Source: Closterium sp. NIES-65
Taxonomy: Eukaryota > Streptophyta > Zygnematophyceae > Desmidiales > Closteriaceae
NCBI GenBank assembly: GCA_948144175.1
Contig: CANXME010000243.1
Location: forward strand, 1-64,000
DNA: 64,000 nucleotides
Reading direction: 5' to 3'
Translations under genes and position numbers: made by a program
In this document: positions 55,250 to 64,000 of the stretch, piece after piece
Numbering within the stretch: the stretch's first letter is position 1
Layout: every line of letters starts with the position of its first letter
The notes under the pieces: generated by a model
Database searches by the model: none
Seen by the model: only the letters and a program-made list of their open reading frames with translations
What the model was told of the DNA's origin: nothing

Positions 55250-55658
55250 ACTGCTTTGCCACATCCATCCCGCCAAGCCTCCGCTTCCGCAGCAATCGCT
55301 TCCGCAGCCTCCTCCTCCGTCTACTCCTTGCGGCCCAGCCTCTGACTACGCTGCTTCCCTGTAGGCTGCTACGCTCCAACCCTGTTGGGTGCTACGCTGC
55401 TTCCCTGTAGACTGCTTCGCCACATCCCTCCCGCCCAGCCTCCGCTTCCGCAGCCCAGCAACCACTTCCACAGCCCATACTCCGCTTCCGCAGCGCCTAC
55501 TCAGCTTCCGCCGCTCATACTCAGCTTACGCAGCTCATAATCAGCTTCCGCAGCCCTACTCAGCCTCCGCAGCGCCTAATCCGTTTCTGCAGCCCTAACT
55601 CCGCTCCCGCAGCCCAGCAACCACTTCCGCAGCCAATACTCCGCCTCCACAGGGTTCG
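55250..55658. repeat. Degenerate CAGC(A/C)(C/T)CTCCGCTTCCGCAG repeats
   Basis: Imperfect units around CTTCCGCAGC(C/G)C(A/T)TACTC. They have no credible coding frame and no recognised element. Confidence 0.7.
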
Positions 55659-56049
55659 GGGTTCACCTCTCCTCTCAACCAGGCCGCATCTCCCCTTGTC
55701 TGCACCAGGCTGCTTCAACCCTTCAAGGTTCAGGGCTGCTCTTCGTCGTAATCTGCTCCATGGGCTGCTGAGTCGTAGGCTGCTGATCATTAGGCTCCTG
55801 AGTTGTAGGCAACTGATCCTTGGGCTGCTGAGTCGTAGGCTGATGCTCAGGGTTCGGGGTTCACCTCTCCTCTCAACCAGGCCGCATCTCCCCTTGTCTG
55901 CACCAGGCTGCTTCAACCCTTCAAGGTTCAGGGCTGCTCTTCGTCGTAATCTGCTCCATGGGCTGCTGAGTCGTAGGCTGCTGATCATTAGGCTCCTGAG
56001 TTGTAGGCAACTGATCCTTGGGCTGCTGAGTCGTAGGCTGATGCTCCTT
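55659..56049. repeat. 190-bp direct duplication
   Basis: The block starting GGTTCGGGGTTCACCTCTCC at 55661 is repeated without visible change at 55851, and the second copy runs to about 56049. Downstream, CTGCTGAGTCGTAGG-type 15-30-bp sub-repeats continue to 56130. Confidence 0.93.
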
Positions 56050-56839
56050 AGGCTGCTGATTCTGCTCCTTAGGCTGCTGAGTCATAGGCTGCTCCTTAGG
56101 CCGCTGAGTCGTACGCCGCTCCTTGGCAGCTTCTTTAAGATCTGCACAAATCATTTACAACATATTAGAACTGAAAGAAGGAAAGCTGAAAACGGAGAAG
56201 GAAATCTGCATAGCAAGGATGAAGCTGATTTGGGTAAGGTGCTCAAGAGGTCAAGGATGAAGAAGCTTACCATGGTCTATAGTGGCTACACGAATGCTCC
56301 CTGGGCTTCAGACGGATCCTGGCGGCTTCACAGACGCATCCTGGCGGGTTCACAGGTGCAGTTGGCGACTTCACGGATCCATCCAGGCGGCACCATTGGT
56401 GCAGGTGGCGACTTCAAGAATCTTCAGCTCCTTGGCGGCTTCCTTAAGATCTGCACGATACATTAACATCGTATCAATAACGAAGGAAGAACAGTTAAAT
56501 AAAAAAAGAAGATCTACGAAGTCAGCAGCAAAGCTAAAATGGGAGAGGTGCAAAAGTGGTCAAGATTGAAGAAACTTACCGTGGCTTCACAGCTGCTCCC
56601 TTGGCTTGACGGGCATCCTGGCGGCTTCACAGGTGAAGGTGGCGACATCGAGGATGCATCCAGGCAGCTTCAAGGGTGCAGATAGCGAATTCAAGAATCT
56701 TCAGCCACTTGGCAGCTTCTTTAAGATCTGCACAAAACATTTACAGCATATTAGTAATGAAAGGTGAAAACGGAGAAGAAACTCTGCATAGCAAACAATG
56801 AAGCTGATATGGTAAGGTGCTCAACAGGTCAAGGATGAA

Positions 56840-58720
56840 GAAGCTTACCGTGGCCTCCAAGTGGCTTCACAGCTGCTCCCTTGGCTTCACAGACGCATCC
56901 TGGCGGAAGCTCCTCTACAGCCCTTGGGAATTCCACGCCAGCCTTACCTTGAAGGGATCAGTAAAGCCTTCAAGGGTAGCTTATTGAAGGATAAGCCTGG
57001 ATCCGATACCTTCAACTCTGCACAGATCCACAACAAGACTGTAGTAAGGGAACATTGCTGAAAACATATAAAAGGCTACGAACTGCAAGTACTACAGCTG
57101 AAAAGGACCGGAAACGTTTCTAGGGCTGCAAAGCGTAAAGGGAGAAGAGCTTACCCTTTCTCCAAGTGGTTGAAGCTCCTCTGCAGCCCTTGGAAATCCC
57201 ACGCCAGCCTTGCCTTGCCTTCAAGGGTAGCTCATTGAACGATAAGCCTGGATCAGTTTCCTTCAACTCTGCACAGATCCACAATAAGACATGAGTAAGA
57301 GAACATTGCTGAAAACATATAAAAGGCTACGAATTGCATGTACTACAGCTGAAAAGGACAGGAAACGTTTCTAGGGCTGCAAAGCGTAAAGAGAGAAGAG
57401 CTTACCCTTTCTCCAAGTGGTTGAAGCTCCTCTGCAGCCCTTGAAAGTCCCACGCCAACCTTGCCTTGAAAGGATCAGCCGTGCCTTCAAGGGTGGCTCA
57501 TTGAAGGGATCAGCCTGGACCCGTTTTCTTCAACTCTGCAGGGATCCACAACAAGAAGTTAGTAAGGAAAAATTGCTGAAAACATAAAAGCTATGGAATG
57601 GTAGTAATACAGCTGAAAAGAACAAGAAACGCTTCAAGGGCTGAACAGGGTCAAGGGAGAAGAGCTTACCCTTTCTCCAAGTGGTTGAAGCTCCTCTGCA
57701 GCACTTGGAATTCCCACGCCAGCCTTGCCTTGAACGGATCAGCCATGCCTTCAAGGGTAGCTCATTGAAGGATAAGCCTGGATCAGTTTCCTTCAACTCT
57801 GCACAGATCCACAACAACACATTAGTAAGGAAACATTGCTGAAAACATATAAACGGCTACAAATTGCAAGTAATACAGCGGGAAAGAACACGAGACGTTT
57901 TAAGGGCTGCTAAGCGTTAAGGGGGAAGAGCTTACCCCTTCTCCAAGTGGCTGAAGCTCCTCTGCAGCCCTTGGAATTCCCACGCCAGCCTTGCCTTGAA
58001 GGGATCAGCCATGCCTTCAAGGGTAGCTCATTGAACGATGGGCCTGGATCAGTTTCCTTCAACTCTGCACAGATCCACAACAAGACATTAGTAAGAGAAC
58101 ATTGCTGAAAACATATAAAAGGCTACGAATTGCAAGTAGCACGGCTGAAAAGAATAAGAAACGCTTCAAGGGCTGCAAAGCGTATAGGGAGAAGAGCTTA
58201 CCCTTTCTCCAAGTGGTTGAAGCTCCTCTGCAGCCCTTGAAAATCCCACGCCAGCCTTGCCTTGAAAGGATCAGCCATGCCTTTAAGGGTGGCTCATTGA
58301 AGGGATCAGCCTGGATCCGTTTTCTTCAACTCTGCAGAGATCCACAACAAGAAGTTAGTAAGGAAAAATTGCTGAAAACATAAAATGGTAGTAATACAGC
58401 TGAAAAGAACAAGAAACGCTTCAAGGGCTGAACAAGGTAAAGGGAGAAGAGCTTACCCTTTCTCCAAGTGGTTGAAGCTCCAACGCAGCCCTTGGAAATC
58501 CCACGCCAGCCTTGCCTTGAAGGGATCAGTCTCATTGAAGGATAAGCCTGGATCCGATTCCTTCAACTCTGCACAGATCCACAACAAGACATTAGTAAGA
58601 AAACATTGCTGAAAACATGTAAACGGCTACGAATTGCAAGTAATACAGCGGAAAAAAAAACACGAGACGTTTTAAGGGCTGCAAAGCGTAAAGAAAGAAG
58701 AGCTTACCAGCGTTTCTGGG
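56840..58720. repeat. Tandem array of ~250-267-bp modules (six to seven copies)
   Basis: The anchor AGCTTACCCTTTCTCCAAGT occurs near 57148, 57399, 57663, 57928, 58195 and 58450, with diverged copies near 56842 and 58702. Each module includes one candidate minus-strand exon plus about 120-140 bp of intron-like sequence. The copy at 57670-57798 is 129 nt, phase 1-1 and open. The copy at 57406-57535 is 130 nt, so it would break the frame. Confidence 0.93.
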
Positions 58721-58799
58721 CTGCAAAGCGTTAAGGAATCGGCCGTGCCTTGAAGGATCAACCTGGATCCGTCTTCTTGAACTCTGCACAAAACCAGAA

Positions 58800-59860
58800 A
58801 AAGAAATTAGTAAAGAAACATTGATGAACTCATTAAAGAAAGTTTGGGTAAAGGGTGAAGGGAGAAAAGCTTACCATAGCTATCAATTTGTTGAAGCTTG
58901 GATGACTGAAGATGCCTTCGAGCTCGTTCGAAGCTCCGCAGCAGCCACACCACTATTGCTGAAAAGAATGGGAGGAAACACACACTAGGCACGAAGTTAG
59001 AAAACAGAAACAGAAGAAACACTAGAAAAAGCAAAGACAAAACCGAATGCGAAAAAAACAAAAACGAGAATGAAGAAAACGAAAGCGGTAACAGACGATG
59101 TAAACAAACAGGATGGGATCGTCCATGGCGCTTCGGCTGCAGCCAGCAGAGGGAGGATCTAATCTACCCGTTCCCAACCCAACCGCGGAGGATCATCTGT
59201 AGCTACAGCCTTGGCGCCAGAGGGACGGTGGAAACGTTGATAAACGACAAAGGCGGAAGGCGGAGTGGGATGGTTGCACAACGAAACGACGATAAATCGA
59301 GCAATGAAAACGAGGAAGAGAACGACACTTCCCGATCAGTTGAAGTTGGAGCAGTCGTCGCCCGTCAACACGAAAAAAGCGTTGAATCCAGCAACAACGG
59401 GATGAAGTAGCACGGGTTGAGCAGCGGATCAATGGGCTCATGGGCATGCTGACAACCAAAGCACTTGATCTGCCAAGGTTGAAACAAAAACAGAGTCAAT
59501 TTTGGACATCATGAGAAAATAAAAGGTTGTGCAGTACGGCAAGATTTTCAAATAGGCATGAAGTCAAGTCTTCTTACCTCTGATGAAGAAGTTTGATTAA
59601 GGTAGATGGTGATGGTGGCAGACGGTAGCGGATCTCCAGAGCTTCAACAAAAATATTCGTTGGGAGATCGGTTGGTAGGCGGGGCGGGGCGGGGGTCCAA
59701 AATTCGTTGACTTGAATTGTGATTCCACGGCTCTAGAGCTTCAACAATGTTCTTGGCAGCCCCGGTTTAACCTGCAAATATTCAAACAAACCGGAGTTAA
59801 AAAAAAATCCAGATTTGGACATTCAATTTAAAACACGAATAAAACCAGATCTGGAACTGA
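58800..59860. other. Mostly unassigned sequence between module arrays
   Basis: Apart from the small exon-like stretch near 58875-58960 (minus), I see no gene. The segment at 59650-59700 shares GGGAGATCGGTTGGTAGGCG with 59879-59900, showing a further diverged copy of the proline-rich module. Confidence 0.5.
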
Positions 59861-59974
59861 ACCAGGCGAGCTTACCTTGGGAGATCGGTTGGTAGGCGGG
59901 GCGGGGGGCGGTGTACGGATGGGTGCGGATTGCAGATTGGCGGTGGAGGCGAGTGGTGGTGGGCGATCTCCATC

Positions 59975-60300
59975 TTGAGGACTTGCTTCTCATGGCCTCA
60001 GGGACTTGCTTCTCGTGGCCTCAGGGACTTGCTTCTCGTGGCCTCAGGGACTTGCTTCTCGTGGCCTCAGGGACTTGCTTCTCGTGGCCTCAGGGACTTG
60101 CTTCTCGTGGCCTCAGGGACTTGCTTCTCGTGGCCTCAGGGACTTGCTTCTCGTGGCCTCAGGGACTTGCTTCTCGTGGCCTCAGGGACTTGCTTCTCGT
60201 GGCCTCAGGGACTTGCTTCTCGTGGCCTCAGGGACTTGCTTCTCGTGGCCTCAGGGACTTGCTTCTCGTGGCCTCAGGGACTTGCTTCTCGTGGCCTGGG
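59975..60300. repeat. 23-bp minisatellite
   Basis: About 14 units of GGACTTGCTTCTCGTGGCCT-CAG. Three overlapping ORFs run through it because 23 x 3 = 69 nt contains no stop on the plus strand. It abuts a minus-strand exon-like module at 59879-59975. Confidence 0.95.
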
Positions 60301-60728
60301 GGGTTGACCATGGAAGTATTCAAACGAAAATGAGTTAGAAACAAAGCCAGATTTGGATTTTCAAATTGAAACACTAAAAATCAGATTCGGAACTGAATTA
60401 ACTCAAGGCAAACAAGGCAAGGAAAACCAGCGAACGGTTTAAAAAGAAACGCTTACCTCTGGAGTTTGTAAGGTAGGCTGGGCGAGGGGCGGAGTGTGGC
60501 TGGTGGCGGGTTGACGGTTGGTGCTGGGAGCGAATGGTGGTGGCGATCTCCAAAGGAAAATCGTTGAGAAGAGCTTCCTGTGCAGCAGAAAATTTGAGCA
60601 GCAGCGATGTTGAACAGCAGCTGTTGAGCATTATAGTTGACGTGCTTGAGAGCTTCCATGGCCAACTTGAGGACGGGTTTGCCTGCCAAAACGCAACAAA
60701 AGGTAAGTCAGCAGACGTTTCAAGATGG

Positions 60729-60732
<4 letters not shown>

Positions 60733-60784
<52 letters not shown>
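60733..60784. repeat. Poly-A tract of about 52 bp
   Basis: An uninterrupted run of A on the plus strand, followed by TTGCTACG. It is long enough to be a retroposition tail, but no retrocopy is visible directly upstream. Confidence 0.9.
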
Positions 60785-60787
<3 letters not shown>

Positions 60788-60960
60788 CTACGATAATTAC
60801 AAGCTGATGTACGCCATGCTTACCTCTGGAGTTAGATGGTAGGCTGGGCGGGGGGCGGTCTGAGGATGGTGGCGAGTTGAAGGTTGGCGTCGTGGGCGAG
60901 TGGTGTTGGATCTCCAGGGCCTTCCTCGTGAAAATCGTTTACTGAAATATGAAGTTCAAA

Positions 60961-63410
60961 CTATGTGCTATAGTGTGGAGAACGAAGTCACGTTACTTTA
61001 TAGATGTAGAAGAAAAGGAGGTGATTCACAACTTGAGGAAGAATAACCTAACATGCGCCGCGTCGCGTCGAGTCGCGTAGGTGGTTGGGGCCTGATAGGT
61101 TTTGGCTGCTCAGAGTGCAGCTCTGGTTCGCGGTAATTTTTTGGCCGTCATACTTGGCGGGTGTTTTTCGTGTCCTTGGTCTGTGAGGAGGCTATCTGAG
61201 AAGCAAGCGGCAAGGCATGGATGGAGCAGGGGGGTCACCTGGGAGCACTTATGAGGAGGCGGTTGTACAGTGAGCAGTGTACTCACCTCACCGCCACCCG
61301 TTGTGAGGAGTGTGGTGTGGTGGTGGTACTGTACCTATCACCACTTGAAAGGGGTGTGGTGGTCACCACCACCACTTGCTGCCTGTCAAAATAAATTTGT
61401 AGGTGACCAGATCGCACGCTGTACATTCTATTTTCATGAATTGTTTCTTTACGAACTGCTCGTTGTCAACGCCGTTCCGCCATTCTCCGATATTTAAACT
61501 TCGTAATTGCGACCAATCTGCCCCACGTGAAATCCTGCTGTTTCGATTTGCCGAGGGCCGACCCTTACCATTCCACGACCACGACGCGTTTCAGGCGTGT
61601 CAGCATTCGTTTGTACAGTTCAGGGCGGCGGATTGCTGGCTTGCAGCAGTCCCGAGGGGTATGGCTTATGGGCTCATACACAAACCACCCATCCGAAGCG
61701 CGATGCCTCACGATGATGGATGGATCGGCCTGTACTTGGACCAGAAGGCGGGAACTGAAGGCTCGGAACTGTAGCAACTTTGCGAAGCTGCCTATGGTTG
61801 AGCGAACCAAGAACTGTCACTCAGTTCCGCGCCAAAATGACTCAGATGGCCTTCCTGGGCTGTCCCAACTTCGAACTTGGGACAGCGAAAAAGTGCACTT
61901 CACACGTGCAAGAGATTGGGCAGGTGATGAGGTGAGGGAGAACGAATGTGGATGTCGCAATTGTTCAGAGGTCCCCAACGTGCGAACACCCCACATGATC
62001 GGACGGTTGGGCCTTACCAACAAGAGTTGAGATGCGATCACAGATCGTAGATGGAGTCGTGCGGGAAGTTTTGATCGCACTCTGGAGATGGGTGAGAACG
62101 TGAAAGCAACGTGAAAACAACGTGAAAGCTGCCACGCTGGACCCAGATATTTGTACTTTTGGGGTCTGTCCTGTCCCAAGTTCGCAGGAAAGCGATCTCA
62201 TCCAGAAGGACACGCTGGCAGGGGCAGCGTCTGTGAAAATCGCCGCATCAACATTTGATGGAGGACTGTGGCTGACGACACGTCAAGGGATCGCCCCAGA
62301 AACCCAATCCTTTCTGGGTCATACAACAGTGACACGCTGCCTGCAGCAAGGTGGCATGCTGTGCTGCTGGGAGCCGCCAGGTCAGCAGATTGAAGATGCC
62401 CACCTCCCGCGCGGCTGTGCACACTGTTCTCCCCAGCTACATAGCACTACACTCGATCCGACGGTTCGGGCCGGGGGTGGCAGTAACAAGAGGTGCAGCG
62501 AACAGCCCACTCGAAAAAGTTACACTTAGTATGGATCATATATTTTACTTTTGTTTTTATGCACAGATGAAGTGAATGTAAACACTACACCAATTACTTA
62601 TGTGAAGGGTTTATCCTCAGCGGACTCAATAAGACTGACTTATGGACGAACACAATCCAGCCCAGTTCAGCACGAGACATATGTGAAACTGCACTAGACA
62701 TTCAAACTTAAATTGTGCTAGAGACAATAGCATTCACCATGTCAGCATTTACAATGTGAAAATGAATGTTGGTAAAGGTAGCACAATCAGGTGCAGATGT
62801 GGCATTAGTGATGCCCATGCCCCCTTTCCAGCATTGGAAACTCATCCATCCGTCCTTCCAACCAACCCATCAACATGTTTGTCCAAAATCCTGAGGGGCA
62901 GCCCAACGCTCTGGCATCGGCTAGGATCAGGCTCATTTTCTAAAGGCTATCTAAACAGATTTGGAGCGCCGCAACAATCCCCCAAAATTCTCCTAAGTGT
63001 ATGCTGACGTGCACAACTTATCAAGGGAATGCAGTGAGAAAGAGCAGCTGATGACCATAGTGTCGAATGCCCCCACCCCCGTGGCTGGCCATCAGTCCAT
63101 GACGATCTTTTTGGATTCGGGCATCTCCAACGGCTCAACGGACCTGAACGAATGTGATACAATGTGCGTGAAAGCATTCTCAGAAAGTAGTTGGCTCATT
63201 CTGTTAATTTAAGCCAGCTGGAAACAAGACACGCGGAAGGGGCTCGGGAAAGACTCTTTCCATTTCGTCAAGTGTGGGGTTCAGATAAACAGATGGGTGA
63301 AAGAATCTTGAATACGATGGAGGGCACGCGCATGCCACCAGTAAGCCACAGCTGAGCCACACCCGAGCGACACGCAAGCTATAGCGGACCCATGCGCAAG
63401 CCACACGCAC
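60961..63410. other. No recognisable gene
   Basis: Non-repetitive sequence with a GTGGTG/CACCAC-rich patch at 61275-61378. The short ORFs have no family resemblance I can defend. If the MRF-like exons at 63411-63732 belong to a live gene, this would be its intron, or the gene is broken here. Confidence 0.5.
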
Positions 63411-63732
63411 CTCTCTTGGAGCTGCTCCTCGCCTGCATCAGGGTCGTAGTTGGGGTCGTTCTTATCCAGAGCGGCCGCCACGGGCTCGAACTCCGCTCCA
63501 ACATTTCCCCACGTGTGCTTCCCTCCGCCCCCCCCTAAGAAAGGCAGGGTCAGAAAAAAATGAAGTCACATTCTACATCCGTTTAAAACAGCTGGGGCGG
63601 CCGTCGAGGAACAAATGAATTGACGACTCGCTATATAAAATTGAAGTGCCATTCTTCCATCGAGAGGAGAACAGATTTGTGAGTGATTCACTGAGTAAAT
63701 ACCTTTTTTGGGATCTCCGCGAACGCCGGTTC
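63411..63732 (-). CDS. Fragment of an MRF/PDCD4-like MA3-domain gene (two internal exons)
   Basis: Exon 63703-63732 (after CTGTGTAG, ending AAAAAAG|GTATTT) and exon 63411-63534 (after TTCTTAG, ending CAAGAGAG|GTGCGTG) join in phase. They give G-T-G-V-R-G-D-P-K-K-G-G-G-G-G-K-H-T-W-G, then L-D-K-N-D-P-N-Y-D. In plant MRF and animal PDCD4 proteins, a Gly-Lys-x-T-W-G stretch followed by a D-x-N-D-P-N-Y-D motif sits just before the first MA3 domain, which binds eIF4A and controls translation. No MA3 domain is visible at lower coordinates within 2.4 kb. The 5' exons would lie beyond 63733, at or past the window edge. It is either a gene with a long intron or a fragment. Confidence 0.6.
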
Positions 63733-64000
63733 CTACACAGGACACGGACGAGAAGTATAGAAGACAGGAGATTAACAACCGTCAGTGCACATAAATAACA
63801 ATCACAACTATTCTTCGGTTTTTGTATATATACGTATTTCCCAGAAATATATCCCAGCGAATCCGTACCAGAATGGCGTTCCATACGCTCTATCCCTTTC
63901 TGCACATTCTTCTTGTGCTCATTCTCCTGCTGATGGCTCTCGTGATGGTGAGCAGGCTTCATGGTTCCAGGGTTAACGGCTTGAACCAAATACAGAGAGA

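Larger units (their letters stand above)
55930..60960 (-). other. Putative minus-strand gene or gene relic made of repeated exon-like modules
   Basis: Several minus-strand segments have paired splice signals. C-A-(D/E)-L-K-E-A-A-K modules lie at about 56130-56150, 56440-56460 and 56720-56735. A 43-codon module, E-L-K-E-T-D-P-G-L-S-F-N-E-L-P-L-K ending in GAAAGG|GTAAGC, recurs from 57150 to 58590. S-F-E-R-A-R-R-H-L-Q-S-S-K ends in GTAAGC near 58875. Proline-rich H-H-H-S-P modules end in GTAAGC near 59870, 60455 and 60820. A non-repetitive segment, G-K-P-V-L-K-L-A-M-E-A-L-K-H-V, starts after an acceptor at 60679. I recognise no family and could not make one continuous phase. It may be a fast-evolving gene with exon amplification or a non-coding transcript. 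Confidence 0.4.

Noticed and set aside
59911..60338. Three overlapping plus-strand ORFs with a 23-residue repeat
   Set aside because: The 23-bp repeat read over 69 nt has no stop; the three frames give the same peptide in different registers.
61275..61378. GTGGTG/CACCAC inverted repeat as a transposon end
   Set aside because: Low-complexity sequence with no defined termini or target-site duplication.

Overview
The window is nuclear DNA of a green plant-lineage eukaryote. I infer a streptophyte alga or another early-diverging streptophyte, but cannot name a genus. The evidence is GC-rich spliced genes with GT-AG introns, a plant-type POT1 telomere protein, a protein of a plant-restricted family with a plastid-targeting-like N-terminus, and a plant-type OST48 ending in the usual Y-H-K. 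There are no bacterial-style operons, RBSs or CRISPR arrays.

Layout: 1-25911 is one 31-bp satellite with nested higher-order duplications. 25912-26610 holds a 181-bp triplet and short repeats. 27313-34732 (minus) is OST48/DDOST, rebuilt here as 12 exons and 448 codons with consistent phase throughout. 35188 to about 40366 (minus) is POT1, nine exons recognised, with the first exon and one junction unresolved. 41426-51557 (plus) is a plastid-protein candidate, rebuilt as 11 exons and 833 codons with consistent phase; it carries a zinc ribbon, two hydrophobic segments and a coiled coil. 52220-52733 is a MITE with perfect inverted repeats flanked by TA. 52970-54740 is minisatellite. 54740-55150 holds a set of small hairpins. 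55250-60960 is a field of repeated exon-like modules that reads best on the minus strand. 61000-63400 has nothing I can identify. 63411-63732 (minus) carries two exons resembling the linker before the first MA3 domain of plant MRF/PDCD4-like proteins.

The most striking observation is a rule shared by all three resolved genes. Their introns are full of tandem or dispersed copies of the adjacent exon edge together with its splice site. Copies of an exon's 3' end plus its GT donor lie downstream of that exon. Copies of an exon's 5' start plus its AG acceptor lie upstream of it. Several expanded into minisatellites: 31 bp x about 38, 62 bp x 7, and 18 bp x about 15. The outermost junction copies are the ones that keep the reading frame. 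Introns here therefore seem to grow by duplication across splice junctions, leaving arrays of decoy splice sites and pseudo-exons. In two cases a copy could be spliced in without shifting the frame.

The three housekeeping genes have unrelated roles: ER N-glycosylation, telomere capping and an unknown plastid function. POT1 and the plastid-protein gene are divergently arranged around about 1 kb containing CCAAT motifs. Most apparent ORFs in the window are shadows of repeats whose unit length leaves one or more frames open.
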